A stretch of DNA of 52,668 nt, from contig JBAZSL010000012.1 of NCBI GenBank assembly GCA_041662445.1, forward strand, positions 1-52,668. Reading direction: 5' to 3'. Origin of the DNA: UASB124 sp041662445. GTDB taxonomy: Bacteria; Babelota; Babeliae; Babelales; RVW-14. Both the position numbers and the translations under genes were made by a program. Under the pieces are notes generated by a model. The model was not told the origin of the DNA. It was given only the letters and a program-made list of their open reading frames with translations, and ran no database searches. Shown in pieces: positions 16,765 through 26,035 of the stretch (its first letter is position 1; every line of letters begins with the position of its first letter).

Positions 16765-18297
16765 ATGCTTTCGCTACAACTTACAAAAAAGAAATTTTGG
16801 GACCATGCGGTCGAGGGATACATTTTTTTTCTCAAAGAAAATCTTGATCCCGCATCATCACTCGCCACATTCGATGTCATTGAAAAAGAATATTATCCAC
16901 AATTGCGCAACATTCTGAAAAAGCACCAATTTGAAGGCAAGCGAGGTCAGTCGCTAGTTCTCAGCGGTACGCGTAACAAAAATATGGTGCAGTTTATTTT
17001 TATCGGTGTTGGCAAACTTGAGAATACCTGGCACGTCGAACTTGAGCATCTGCGACGCGCCATGGGACTTGTCATCCACATACTCAAAAAATTTTCGATC
17101 ACGTCGGCATTATACGCCCTGCCTGATGAAAAACCTTTTGGCGTTAGCAACACTGAATTACTCTATCAACTCGCCATAACGGCCCACATGGCAAGTTATG
17201 AATTTACCACCTTCAAAAGCGAGAAAAAAAAGAACAGCTTTAAATGCACGCTGACGGTTACTATTAATCCAAACTTTGATGAACGTAGCTTTGCGATTCA
17301 AATTTCACAGGCCGACATCCTTGGTGCTGCTATCAACAATGCGCGCACTTGGGCAGATACACCGGCAAATTTTATGACTCCTACTGCGCTTGCACAAGAA
17401 GCACAAAAAGTTGCCGACAAGCATAAAAATATTTCATGCACCATCTTTGGTCGAGATAAAGCCTTGGAACTTGGCATGGGCGGATTTTGCGCCGTTGACG
17501 CCGGATCTGAACAAGATGGTAAATTTATTATTCTTGAATATGGTGCTGCAATAAAAAAAGCCCCAACCGTTGTATTGGTGGGTAAAGGCGTTGCATTTGA
17601 TACAGGCGGCATCAATCTCAAGCCAACAAACAGCATCGAACATATGAAGTATGATATGACCGGCGCTGCTTCAGTCATTGCACTCATGAGCGTTTTTGCC
17701 CAACTCAAACCGGATGTTAACATCATCAGCATTGCGCCGTGTGTCGAAAACATGCCCAGCGGCAAGGCTGCTCGTCCCGACGATATTATCACGTGCATGA
17801 ACGGCAAAACGGTTGAAATCAAAAACACCGATGCGGAAGGCAGACTTATTCTTGCTGACGCGTTGTGTTACGCCGAAAAATTCTATAAACCTGACTACAT
17901 TATTGATATTGCTACGCTCACTGGCGCCGTTCTTTATGCACTGGGGCACCTCTATACCGGCCTCATGACCAAAGATCGTGAGCTTGCCACTAAGCTCATC
18001 GAACTTGGAACTGCAACAGGCGATCGTGTCTGGGAACTTCCACTCGATGACGACTTTAAAGAAGCCATCAAATGCGAGGTGGCCGACATCCACAATAATG
18101 GAAGTCCTGCCTATTATGCAGGCACCATCGTTGGCGCCTGTTTTTTAAGCAACTTTGTAAGCAAGGCACGCTGGGCGCACCTTGATGTTGCCGGCACGGC
18201 TCATGATGTCACCGGCGTTAACTATGTTGGCAAGGGTGCAACTGGTGCTAGTATGCGGTTATTGACGGCATTTGTTATGGGACTTAATAATCGCTGA
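16765..18297 (+). CDS. pepA: Leucyl aminopeptidase, M17 family
   Basis: About 510 aa. The catalytic C-terminal half shows the metal-binding signature NTDAEGRLILADAL, VGKGVAFDTGGINLK with the metal-binding Lys/Asp, and NMPSGKAARPDDI. The N-terminal half is the usual divergent macro-like domain. It removes N-terminal residues from peptides in the cytoplasm with two metal ions. ATG 16765 follows AAAGGG. A short palindrome AAAATGGCCATTTT with a T-run directly after the stop (18297-18312) may act as a weak terminator. Confidence 0.92.
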   Translation: MLSLQLTKKKFWDHAVEGYIFFLKENLDPASSLATFDVIEKEYYPQLRNILKKHQFEGKRGQSLVLSGTRNKNMVQFIFIGVGKLENTWHVELEHLRRAMGLVIHILKKFSITSALYALPDEKPFGVSNTELLYQLAITAHMASYEFTTFKSEKKKNSFKCTLTVTINPNFDERSFAIQISQADILGAAINNARTWADTPANFMTPTALAQEAQKVADKHKNISCTIFGRDKALELGMGGFCAVDAGSEQDGKFIILEYGAAIKKAPTVVLVGKGVAFDTGGINLKPTNSIEHMKYDMTGAASVIALMSVFAQLKPDVNIISIAPCVENMPSGKAARPDDIITCMNGKTVEIKNTDAEGRLILADALCYAEKFYKPDYIIDIATLTGAVLYALGHLYTGLMTKDRELATKLIELGTATGDRVWELPLDDDFKEAIKCEVADIHNNGSPAYYAGTIVGACFLSNFVSKARWAHLDVAGTAHDVTGVNYVGKGATGASMRLLTAFVMGLNNR

Positions 18298-18372
18298 AAA
18301 TGGCCATTTTTTTTGACTTTGAGAACTTTTTAATTTATTCTTCAATGGATTTCTTGAAATATATGCCCAACA

Positions 18373-18446
18373 GGGCGAATAGCTCAGTTGGTTAGAGCAC
18401 CTGCCTTACACGCAGGGGGTCACAGGTTCGAGTCCTGTTTCGCCCA
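18373..18446 (+). tRNA. tRNA-Val (anticodon TAC)
   Basis: A full cloverleaf can be drawn: acceptor GGGCGAA/TTCGCCC, D arm GCTC/GAGC, anticodon arm CCTGC-CTTACAC-GCAGG with anticodon TAC, and T arm ACAGG-TTCGAGT-CCTGT. The discriminator base is A and no CCA is encoded. Confidence 0.95.
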
Positions 18447-18537
18447 TACTGCGCCGTCGCCTACGGCTCCTGGCTTCGTATGGCAGGCCACCTTGCCTGT
18501 CCTTCGTAGCTACGAGCGAAGCGAGAGCGTAGGAGGA
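18447..18537. repeat. GC-rich palindromic spacer between two tRNA genes
   Basis: This 90-base GC-rich stretch contains CTTCGTAGCTACGAG (a palindrome) and other inverted blocks. It resembles the GC-rich palindromic blocks at 48.6, 50.5 and 52.3 kb in composition and in motifs such as TCCTTCG and CTACGA. It stands out from the AT-rich surroundings and is likely a REP-like dispersed repeat. Confidence 0.6.
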
Positions 18538-18612
18538 TCCCCGGTAGCTCAGTGGTAGAGCACACGACTGTTAATCGTTAGGTCGCAGGTTCGAATCCTG
18601 CCCGGGGAGCCA
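18538..18612 (+). tRNA. tRNA-Asn (anticodon GTT), with encoded CCA; integration target
   Basis: Acceptor TCCCCGG pairs with CCGGGGA, the anticodon loop CTGTTAA gives GTT, and the T arm is GCAGG-TTCGAATC-CTGC. G is the discriminator base and CCA is encoded at 18610-18612, unlike in the neighbouring tRNA-Val. Its 3' half (18571-18612) is also the antisense coding sequence for the last residues of serine recombinase 1, which marks the left junction of the island. The tRNA remains intact. Confidence 0.95.
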
Positions 18613-20067
18613 CTCAGGTTGATCACTCAATTTTGCAAGTATCGAGAACGGCTCTTTAAGCTCCAGATCAAGTCTTTCACCATTCAGCTTTAAGTTCGAA
18701 AATACAAAATTCAAAATTTGCTGTTTTTCATCCAGTTTCGAACTCATAAAAAGTTCTTTGGCTCTTTTTGCCAGACCTAGCACGGTTTCAGCCGCGATAA
18801 GGCATGATTCATCAGCATTAACATGCGACTTCATTTCATGCGTAATTTCGCGTTGGCGCGTTTTATATTCTTCCAATTTGAGGCGATAGGCTTCTGCATC
18901 AATCTTGCCATCAACATGCAGGTCTATCAGTTTTGAGATACGCGACTGAACCTGGTCAAATTCTTTACGCAACGTAGCATGAGAATGGTTATAAAACTCT
19001 TGTTCGTGAGCATACGATTGCTTGAGATAAACAACGATATCGGCAATCTGTCGATCCGTTAATCTGATTTTATCGAGATAGCCTACTATTTGATCCAAAA
19101 GTTTTTCTTCTCTTACCCATACCTTGGTGCATAAACCCTTCGCATTATTGCAACTGTAGTATGTATACTTTTGCTTTTTAATATCACCCGTAACCATACA
19201 ATCACATCGTCCACATTTAATCAAACCACGAAAAAGAATTGGTTTCCCTGCATAATGTACCGGTGCCTTATAATGTCCAGCGATAATATCCTGTACCCTG
19301 TCAAACAGTTCTTCGCTAATAAGCGGCGTATATTGATGCGGATATAGTTCTCCCTTAGCGCGCATCTTCCCTATATAAAACGGATTTTTAAGGGTAACCT
19401 CAACTCTACTCGAAATGATTGGATTGCCCATAGCGTTACGCATTCCCAAGCGATTTAACTCATCGGCGATGGTTTGAAAAGAATGCACGCCAGTGCCATA
19501 AAGCTCAAACATTTTTATTACAAATGCCGCTGAATCCGGATCTATCTCAATAAATTTCTTATCTGACGGCAAAATAACGTTTTTATAGCCGAACGGAGCT
19601 TTTGCCGTCCACTGCCCATTTTTAGTACTCTGTTCTTTACTACGCTTTACGTTATCACTAATTTGACGAATGTAGATCGCAGCAAACACTACCCCCATAT
19701 CCCATTGAGTAAGTTGTGTGCCATTGGAATCTTTATTGATTACGAGGTTTTCCCGTAAAAAATGTAATTCGAGCTTTCCCTGTTTGCGTAGATCATCCAA
19801 TATAGGCGTTTCACGGAAACTACGCTGAAGGCGATCAATAGTATCGGTAACAAGCGCAAGAGTTTGGTCAGAATTTTTGATAAGAGTCAGAACCTGATTA
19901 AACTTCTTTCGATTTTCCTTGTTCGAAGATTCGGTAAGTTGAAATACATGCAAAACCTCTAAGCCTTTTCTGGCAGTATACTCAGTTAAACGCCTAACTT
20001 GAGCAGGAATCGAATGTCCTTCTTCTTGATCCTTCGTAGAAACACGCGCAAGTATGATCGCTTTCAT
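18571..20067 (-). CDS. Large serine recombinase 1, 3' end inside tRNA-Asn
   Basis: This 498 aa protein has an N-terminal resolvase domain with the nucleophile in ARVST (Ser10) and DTIDRLQRSFRE; a recombinase domain; a zinc ribbon CGRCDCMVTGD with later Cys residues; and a coiled-coil part. The last residues, WLPGQDSNLRPND, are read from the antisense of tRNA-Asn, and the TAA stop lies in the anticodon region. It should catalyse integration and excision of the island. The start codon overlaps the stop of the HTH gene (TAATG). Confidence 0.9.
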   Translation of the reverse strand: MKAIILARVSTKDQEEGHSIPAQVRRLTEYTARKGLEVLHVFQLTESSNKENRKKFNQVLTLIKNSDQTLALVTDTIDRLQRSFRETPILDDLRKQGKLELHFLRENLVINKDSNGTQLTQWDMGVVFAAIYIRQISDNVKRSKEQSTKNGQWTAKAPFGYKNVILPSDKKFIEIDPDSAAFVIKMFELYGTGVHSFQTIADELNRLGMRNAMGNPIISSRVEVTLKNPFYIGKMRAKGELYPHQYTPLISEELFDRVQDIIAGHYKAPVHYAGKPILFRGLIKCGRCDCMVTGDIKKQKYTYYSCNNAKGLCTKVWVREEKLLDQIVGYLDKIRLTDRQIADIVVYLKQSYAHEQEFYNHSHATLRKEFDQVQSRISKLIDLHVDGKIDAEAYRLKLEEYKTRQREITHEMKSHVNADESCLIAAETVLGLAKRAKELFMSSKLDEKQQILNFVFSNLKLNGERLDLELKEPFSILAKLSDQPEWLPGQDSNLRPND

Positions 20068-20258
20068 TATAGTGATCTCGTTTTTATGTTCTTCAAGAGC
20101 AATTCTAAATCTGTCTTATCATAAAGACGGTAGTGATTCAGTGGATTACGATAAGTCCGCAATTTCTGTTCACGTTCCCAATTCCTTAACGTATTGGGAG
20201 TTACGCCAACAAAGCTTGCCGCTTCCTTGATATGCATGTATTCATCAATTTTTTTCAT
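20067..20258 (-). CDS. MerR-like helix-turn-helix protein, likely recombination directionality factor
   Basis: This 63 aa protein is almost only a MerR-type DNA-binding domain: HIKEAASFVGVTPNTLRNWER followed by a YRLYDKTDLELLL wing and helix. It is coupled to recombinase 1 through a TAATG overlap. Such small HTH proteins next to recombinases act as excisionases or as regulators. The same pairing of HTH domain and serine recombinase occurs fused in IS607-type transposases. Confidence 0.75.
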   Translation of the reverse strand: MKKIDEYMHIKEAASFVGVTPNTLRNWEREQKLRTYRNPLNHYRLYDKTDLELLLKNIKTRSL

Positions 20259-20293
20259 AGTTACTACCTTATCAAAAGTTCAAAAATATGCAG

Positions 20294-21319
20294 CTACAAA
20301 GGCTTTTTCTCGGATTTATCGCTTAATAATTCGAGCACCCAAGCCCGAATATTAAGCCCCATCGCTACTGCTTCACCGATATCCTTACCTATGGGTGTTG
20401 GACATCCCTTGGAGTGTGGATACAGCTGTTTCCATTTATCACGCATCTTCAAACCAGCATCGTCATTGTCATGGCAAATCAGTAAATGTTGGGCCTTTTG
20501 GGCGTAATAATCGGTTACATTATCCGGATTTTTCATACTGCTACCAACAGCTACAACACATGCAAGATCGCCAACGGCATGATGAAGCGCGTAGGCATCA
20601 AGCTCAGACTCAACTACCATCATTGTTTTGTTATTCTTGTTGCCGATGATACCAAGCCCATTCATACTGCCAGCAACGGCAACGTACTTGGGCATGTCAT
20701 CACCATCGCGGTAATCAACACGTCGGATTTTCAGACGCACCACATGGTCGACATCAAACGTTGGTATGACTATTCCCTTCGGGAGCCAAATACCATTTCC
20801 CCCATCAATGCCCCACTCATGTGCATCACGGGTAAAGTTCATTGGGCACCAGCCGATCTTATAACGAACAACAGCGTTGAAAGGGATACCTCTACGTTCC
20901 AAGTTCGTTAAAATCTCTGGTTGTTGCATAAGATGCTGATGCGCCCAGTTAACAAAGATAAGAGCCTTCTCTTTCCAACTATCTGACAGTGCCTTAACCT
21001 CCAGTGGCTTAAATGTTTTTTCGGTACGCAACAACGCATAAGGGCGATAAGAATGCGGCAAATCAATCCCTAAGCGTTCAACGGCTGCTTTAAAAGAATA
21101 ACCAAGAAAATCGATGCCAAACTGAATCGTATCTCCATGGCTATCGCACTGGCGGCAGTGATAATAACCGGTGCATTTAGGCATGCTCCTGTTTGGCTGT
21201 ATAAAGAAACGATCCTTTCCACCACACTTAGGGCATGCTGAATGATATTCGCCGCCCTGAGTTGATGCTACCCACTTGGGTTCAATACCAGCCTCACGCG
21301 CTAACTCAAGCAGAATCAT
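20294..21319 (-). CDS. DNA primase with CHC2-type zinc finger and TOPRIM domain
   Basis: This 341 aa protein has a zinc-binding N-terminus with CPKCGGKDRF and CRQC (spacing as in CHC2 primases, one position changed) and a TOPRIM catalytic domain with VVESELDAYAL (Glu) and LLICHDNDDAG (D-x-D). It makes RNA primers at the element's origin. It lies just downstream of the SF3 helicase gene, with a 257-base spacer rich in TGGAC repeats between them. The pair is the replication module of the left element. Confidence 0.85.
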   Translation of the reverse strand: MILLELAREAGIEPKWVASTQGGEYHSACPKCGGKDRFFIQPNRSMPKCTGYYHCRQCDSHGDTIQFGIDFLGYSFKAAVERLGIDLPHSYRPYALLRTEKTFKPLEVKALSDSWKEKALIFVNWAHQHLMQQPEILTNLERRGIPFNAVVRYKIGWCPMNFTRDAHEWGIDGGNGIWLPKGIVIPTFDVDHVVRLKIRRVDYRDGDDMPKYVAVAGSMNGLGIIGNKNNKTMMVVESELDAYALHHAVGDLACVVAVGSSMKNPDNVTDYYAQKAQHLLICHDNDDAGLKMRDKWKQLYPHSKGCPTPIGKDIGEAVAMGLNIRAWVLELLSDKSEKKPL

Positions 21320-21417
21320 TTTTTATCCTAAAATATAATAGTCCATTCAATATTACTTGTCGGTCCAATTTCAGTCCGCCATACCGCTTTCTCGGGAATG
21401 ACTTCCTGCAGTACGCT

Positions 21418-21594
21418 TGTCCAGCTGTCCACCATGTCCACCACACCTGAGATAGCAAAAAAATAAATTGAATTTTGCCGGAACTATAAAAGCCATAGAC
21501 CGCCTGGACATGCTGGACCAATGCGTTATAAAGCCATTTTTTCAGAGGAAACGCTTGGACCAATAGTGGACTAATCTCATTCTGAATCTGGACA
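21418..21594. repeat. Cluster of TGGACA/TGTCCA repeats, candidate origin iterons
   Basis: TGTCCA occurs at 21418, 21426 and 21435, and TGGACA at 21505 and 21589. TGGAC occurs also at 21514, 21556 and 21567. The spacing of the first three is 8-9 bases. They fill the spacer between the helicase and primase genes and run into the helicase 3' end. Such clusters beside replication genes are often initiator-binding iterons. Confidence 0.55.
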
Positions 21595-23160
21595 TGAATC
21601 ACCATCATCCCAAATCTCCTCTCCAACCCTGTACGCTTTGCTAAATTCTTTTCGTGCATCTTCAATATCAGGAACCCGGTATTTTCTAGGACGTTTACCG
21701 CTCCCGCTTGGTCGGTATGTTGTAATTGAAGGGATGCGTTCCTTAACCTTTTGGCAAAAAATATTCTTTGTTATCTTTTTTTCATTACTTTCATCGCACC
21801 ATTGTGCATAGAGGTCATAGAACATATCGGTATAAATATCGCTCCACCCGGCTTCCTGACTTGGTAAACGTTCACCGGTATAGAAGATTCCTTCATGCAA
21901 CACAAAATAGAGGTATCTGTCGGTTGAGTCTGCGCTACGTAACTTTATGGCAAATGAATCGGTGCTTACCGGTAGCTTTCGCGGATTAAAATCAGATACA
22001 TCTTCATTGAGAAGGTCATATAGGAGCGCAGCATACCCACCATTTTCTAGTTGATTTTGCATATCAGCAAAATATGTCGTATCTTCCTTATGATTCTCTG
22101 AAACTTTCAAAACAAAAAAACGCCGATCATCGGGATCTATATCAACAGGCCAATCTTCATTACTTGTCACAACGACATGTTTATAGTTACGAAGCTGTAT
22201 AGAATCTCTTCCCTTCGATTCAATAAGGCAAATGGGCTCAGTGATCATTGCCTTAAGAGCCCCCGTCTCTTTTTTATTGCCACCCCACAGAGCCTCATTA
22301 GCATTTATAAGTACGCCATTCTTAAGATGGGCATTAAAGTGCGATAGCAATTCGGCCAGGCTACTTAATTTCACGTAATGCTGGCCCAGAAGAAATCCCA
22401 GTGGATCAATAAACTTATTTTTGCCCACACCCTGCGAACCGCAGATTACAAGAGCTGTGTGCACCACATCAGGATGCTGAAAAACGTACGCCATCCATTT
22501 ACGGAGAAACTTGTAAGTTACCTCGTTCCCCGAGCAAATAGTATCTCTGACGTGTGCCCAGAACAATGAACAATCACCCGCTACTGGTTCTATAGCGAAA
22601 CCCTTCCATATGTTATAGCGTTCATTTACGGGGCCAACAATTTTAGGATCAAAAGTTATCCCATCATATTTACGTCGCCTGGGACTCTTCAGCCAAATGT
22701 CGGCTTTAGACCGCTGTTTACCGTCAGAACACAGTACCACCTCATCTTCATAATAGAGCCTAAATGACTGCCTACTCTCAAGCGTAAAATCCTTACCCCC
22801 AAATAGATCATTGTCTTTCTCGGTAAGGATATAGGTCTGGTCGATACGAACTATCGCATGCTTTTGGTTAAGCTCGTCAACAACAGCATCTTCAGGCCAA
22901 AGTATTTTCTTTTGCTCTGCCAGCTCTTTAAATGACGACTGAAGCGCAAGTATTTGTGAGATTGTAGCTTGATCAAGCTCTGCGCTTGGGGTATTTAGCA
23001 AAATTTTTTCTACCGATACATCGGAACCAAAACCGAGAGCTTCTTTTTTTTGGATGAGAGTTTTCTCCTGCTCGCTCCAAGCAGCACGTGCTGCTGCTAA
23101 ATCGCTATCACACGGTGTCATTCTTTGTTGATCAAATCGCGTATTTTTGTTATTATTCAT
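21577..23160 (-). CDS. Phage/plasmid SF3 helicase, DUF5906/P4-primase-like
   Basis: About 527 aa. The helicase core shows Walker A GSQGVGKNK (about residue 240), a Walker B-like GVLINANEALWGG, the sensor VVVTSNEDWPVDIDPDDRRF with arginine finger, and a C-terminal DNA-binding part. DUF5906 proteins unwind DNA at the origin of satellites and plasmids with a partner primase, which is present downstream. The start is uncertain: ATG 23160 (after GAAAG) or ATG 23175. Confidence 0.88.
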   Translation of the reverse strand: MNNNKNTRFDQQRMTPCDSDLAAARAAWSEQEKTLIQKKEALGFGSDVSVEKILLNTPSAELDQATISQILALQSSFKELAEQKKILWPEDAVVDELNQKHAIVRIDQTYILTEKDNDLFGGKDFTLESRQSFRLYYEDEVVLCSDGKQRSKADIWLKSPRRRKYDGITFDPKIVGPVNERYNIWKGFAIEPVAGDCSLFWAHVRDTICSGNEVTYKFLRKWMAYVFQHPDVVHTALVICGSQGVGKNKFIDPLGFLLGQHYVKLSSLAELLSHFNAHLKNGVLINANEALWGGNKKETGALKAMITEPICLIESKGRDSIQLRNYKHVVVTSNEDWPVDIDPDDRRFFVLKVSENHKEDTTYFADMQNQLENGGYAALLYDLLNEDVSDFNPRKLPVSTDSFAIKLRSADSTDRYLYFVLHEGIFYTGERLPSQEAGWSDIYTDMFYDLYAQWCDESNEKKITKNIFCQKVKERIPSITTYRPSGSGKRPRKYRVPDIEDARKEFSKAYRVGEEIWDDGDSCPDSE

Positions 23161-23265
23161 AATATAAACTTTCATCTAATGGACCGATTCGCGTCGGTCT
23201 TTTTTATTTCTGTACTATCGAGTCACCCACAGGCGAATAACTCGTGTTCCTGAAAAAGTAAGCCT

Positions 23266-23523
23266 TTAGTTTGCGGAACAACACCATGCCATGTAGCCAT
23301 TAATATCTGCTTGAAGAGTTAAAAATTGAGCAACCCATACTTTCCCCTTCTCCGTATGCGGCAATAAATTTATAAAATCGTTCAATGTAACCCCAGGATC
23401 GTAAAAACCGAGCCGTTCCATCCTCTCAAGGAGCTCCATGCCATAGTCGGTTGAAGACCTGCATGTATCATTGCGATTACACCGAACTTGTTGCATACCA
23501 TCACATCTTTTCTCAAGGTTCAT
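23266..23523 (-). CDS. Hypothetical protein of the left element
   Basis: About 85 aa from ATG 23523, starting MNLEKRCDGMQQVRCN and ending MAWCCSAN. It contains CRSSTDYGMELLERMERLGF. The start overlaps the end of the upstream gene by 11 bases, which supports the operon. No family was recognised. Cys residues near both ends may bind a metal. Confidence 0.5.
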   Translation of the reverse strand: MNLEKRCDGMQQVRCNRNDTCRSSTDYGMELLERMERLGFYDPGVTLNDFINLLPHTEKGKVWVAQFLTLQADINGYMAWCCSAN

Positions 23524-23794
23524 AGGACCCCTTCCCATTTTTCTGACCAACAATCTTGTCATCTACAATTGCCACGTCTACAACACCTCGCCGCCCCTCG
23601 CCTAACCCGAAAGATCGCGCGTTAAGATCGCGCTTATTTCGCATATCCACGCGATAAAGGAGCGCAAAAAGCTCAAGAAGATTGTTCTCGGCTTCACTTT
23701 TTTGCTCCGAGCGGCTATGAGGATTAGAGATTGTTTTGTAAACTTTCATGATCTCAGTATCGTGCCGAGTTTGTTGCCCGCCGCACTTTGCCAT
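23513..23794 (-). CDS. Hypothetical protein, first gene of the leftward replication operon
   Basis: This 93 aa basic protein has an acidic helix (SEAENNLLELFALLYRVD) and a C-terminal basic tail GQKNGKGSYEP. An internal ATG at 23749 (MKVYKTISN) is an alternative start. No known domain was recognised. Its place upstream of the SF3 helicase suggests a role in replication control or copy number, inferred only from position. Confidence 0.5.
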   Translation of the reverse strand: MAKCGGQQTRHDTEIMKVYKTISNPHSRSEQKSEAENNLLELFALLYRVDMRNKRDLNARSFGLGEGRRGVVDVAIVDDKIVGQKNGKGSYEP

Positions 23795-23934
23795 AAAAAA
23801 AATATCAACATCTCGAATCGCCTGATCTAATAATCATTTTCAGCAAGACAACCTCCTGGCAATTCTTGCATCGAATGATCCTGTGTGATTTTTTTTATGG
23901 ATACTTGGCTGGAAAATGCTTGAAAGGCTCAGAA

Positions 23935-25053
23935 ATGCTAAAAGACCAGGACACTCGAAACAATCTCTTGAAAAAGAACGTGGCGCTATTGCTCAAATAT
24001 TTTGTAAGTGAACTCAGAGCAAAAAGAACTGACGTCAATTTTTTTGAGTTCCTCATTTTGAAAATGATTCCGCTCATACGGCTGTTACGCCCAGACGTTG
24101 TTGAGCAGTGGGAGGCGGACAAAGCTAACTACAACCGACAATATCATCAGCTACAAGACGCAATCAACAGGCAAATACTCATCCGCGAGGGAGTTCTAAA
24201 AAATGTGCCATACGAAGATATGTCGCGAGAAGAAGCCGAATTAATGCAGCTTTATCACGCCTACAATTTGGATAATGTTGCTAAGCCGTGGGTTGCATGG
24301 GATTATCTTTCGATTGCTGCATCAAGCTGGGAGAGTCACTATGACTCTTTAAAAAGAAAAGAAACGTTTCAGGCTAAGGTTGAAAATGAGTACAAGGCGG
24401 TTCAGGAACAGCCTGAAGATACGCGAAAAAAAGACGATTCTTGGTTACCATCCCCCACAACTATATTGAAAGCTTGGCGTAGGGATGGGCAGCTATGGGA
24501 AGAACAAACGTTCAGCACCGAGATGAAAGCCATTCAAAATAAAAGGCAAGGAACGGATCTCGTTTCTGTTGCTAAAGATGGGACCATTCTTGTAAAAACA
24601 GTAAAAAAGGTATCCCTTTTCGAACGCTATCGCTTTGATAGGTATTTAGACTTAATTCTTAATGAAGTGTGTGGCGAGAATCAGGCACTACTCTATGATC
24701 GCAACAATTCGTTTTTGCCCTATGCACTGGAAATAATACTCGCTAACCAACGTGACCTATTACTAGAAGTTGAATGGGTACCTCGATGTGTAGAAGTTCT
24801 TGTTTTGCATTTATTCCACGAAGAGGTTGGCGATCAAATCACCCCGATGAAATGTTTTCACAAAGTCACTATTGACGGTGAAGTCGGTAAAATTTTTTCT
24901 GGCGCAACAACATCAAGAGTCATATCTGCGGATATTTTGGCAGCACATGTAAACCCCAAAAAATTGCTTGCGCAATTACAAACAACCCAAATCGCAAGTA
25001 ATCGAAACTATCTCAAACTACAAAATGGCAATGGTTGGTATCTAAAAGATTAA
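23935..25053 (+). CDS. Hypothetical 372-aa protein, the only rightward gene of the island
   Basis: The ATG at 23935 follows AAAGG; an in-frame TTG at 23866 has no such site. The protein is charged, with helical N-terminal parts (LLKYFVSELRAKRTD, PLIRLLRPDVVEQWEA) and a C-terminal mixed alpha/beta part (ALEIILANQRDLLLEVEWVPRC). No signal peptide and no catalytic motif were recognised. It is transcribed opposite to all its neighbours and so may have its own promoter, as cargo genes often do. Confidence 0.7.
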   Translation: MLKDQDTRNNLLKKNVALLLKYFVSELRAKRTDVNFFEFLILKMIPLIRLLRPDVVEQWEADKANYNRQYHQLQDAINRQILIREGVLKNVPYEDMSREEAELMQLYHAYNLDNVAKPWVAWDYLSIAASSWESHYDSLKRKETFQAKVENEYKAVQEQPEDTRKKDDSWLPSPTTILKAWRRDGQLWEEQTFSTEMKAIQNKRQGTDLVSVAKDGTILVKTVKKVSLFERYRFDRYLDLILNEVCGENQALLYDRNNSFLPYALEIILANQRDLLLEVEWVPRCVEVLVLHLFHEEVGDQITPMKCFHKVTIDGEVGKIFSGATTSRVISADILAAHVNPKKLLAQLQTTQIASNRNYLKLQNGNGWYLKD

Positions 25054-25174
25054 ACAGGTTTGCGGTTTTGTTGGATCACCATAAAAATATCTTCGCGAAC
25101 TTCTTCCTCGACATCATCACACACGTGAGCATCAAATCAGCCGCCGATGCCTTGTCGCAAGTTTCACGCTTAAA

Positions 25175-25330
25175 ATTGGCCTAAGGCGCAGGTTGGTCAT
25201 CGTACTTGTTTCATTACGCCACCTACAAAGTTCATATGCATCTCGGGGCAAAACTGTTGCTGTTTTTTTGAACCTGAAATAAAAAGTTCTTCTGATCTAC
25301 GCCAATACTGAAAGTGGTACGTATTTTCAG
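25175..25330. repeat. Diverged intergenic repeat, copy 1
   Basis: This segment is similar to 27970-28120 in the same order of blocks: AAAATTGGCC, TTTCATT, GAAATAAAAAGTT, then TGAAAGTG. On the minus strand it reads HFQYWRRSEELFIS, and copy 2 reads HFQPWHGSE-stop-LFIS, so both may be fragments of one decayed gene. The rest of the gap from 25054 holds a short minus frame DAHVCDDVEEEVRED without start, also remnant-like. Confidence 0.5.
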
Positions 25331-25980
25331 CGGCTTGCTGCCCGGCGCCGTCTCCAGTTCTTACTTTCATCAACGTAATCGAATAACTCATCTAAGTACG
25401 GTTCGGCCTTAGCGCCGTACCATTGCCGAAGCTCTCGTTGAATCGCTTGGTGGGACTTATCTTCACAATAGCGGTACCTGCCTACAATTCTCCTGAACCT
25501 ATTGCTGTGCATACCGAAAGGCTTTATTCCACGATCAAGATCACCGCCCCTCAGCTTAATGTACTTACCGATTCTAATAGTCATCACGAGATAGCGTTCT
25601 GAGGGCCTCAATCGCTGGCTATAGTAGCCAACGTTCAAGCACTTACGACACTGGAACAGGCCATCGCTGCAATAAAGGAAGCGCATACGCCGGGTGCACT
25701 TTGGGCAGTGGAAGTAGTATCGGAAGCCTCCGTAATTACATGACTGCTTCTCAATCGGAATTCTATAGGATCCACCGTCGTATTGAACGCTATAGTGGTC
25801 TGGTAGCAAGGTTGCTTTTAAGCCGTAATAGCGTGCTTCAATGACTACCTTACCCATGCACGCATCAATGGATTGTTTGAACTTGAACATCGAAAAGGAA
25901 TCTATCGCCATGAAGTGTGAGCATAAACTCTTCGGCGTGTACCGCTTCTTAATCCTCCAGTACCAACCCCAGTGTGCCAT
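25327..25980 (-). CDS. Zinc-ribbon protein of mobile-element type
   Basis: About 217 aa starting MAHWGWYWRIKKRY. A zinc ribbon CPKCTRRMRFLYCSDG...CRKC lies mid-protein, preceded by the aromatic block GGFRYYFH and followed by NVGYYSQRLRPSERY. The same layout (GG-x-R-W/Y-F-x-CP-x-C-G-R-R) is seen in uncharacterised phage and integrative-element proteins of Proteobacteria, from memory. The start ATG 25980 is preceded by GGGAGG. It may bind nucleic acid; no function is known. Confidence 0.65.
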   Translation of the reverse strand: MAHWGWYWRIKKRYTPKSLCSHFMAIDSFSMFKFKQSIDACMGKVVIEARYYGLKATLLPDHYSVQYDGGSYRIPIEKQSCNYGGFRYYFHCPKCTRRMRFLYCSDGLFQCRKCLNVGYYSQRLRPSERYLVMTIRIGKYIKLRGGDLDRGIKPFGMHSNRFRRIVGRYRYCEDKSHQAIQRELRQWYGAKAEPYLDELFDYVDESKNWRRRRAASR

Positions 25981-26035
25981 GTGTGTCACCCTCCCATTTA
26001 TCGAAATATACAGGCCATCTTATTACAATGAGAAG

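Noticed and set aside
21306..21665. Leftward 119-codon frame between primase and SF3 helicase
   Set aside because: Its WWTWWT-like sequence comes from the TGGAC repeat cluster, and it overlaps both flanking genes out of frame.
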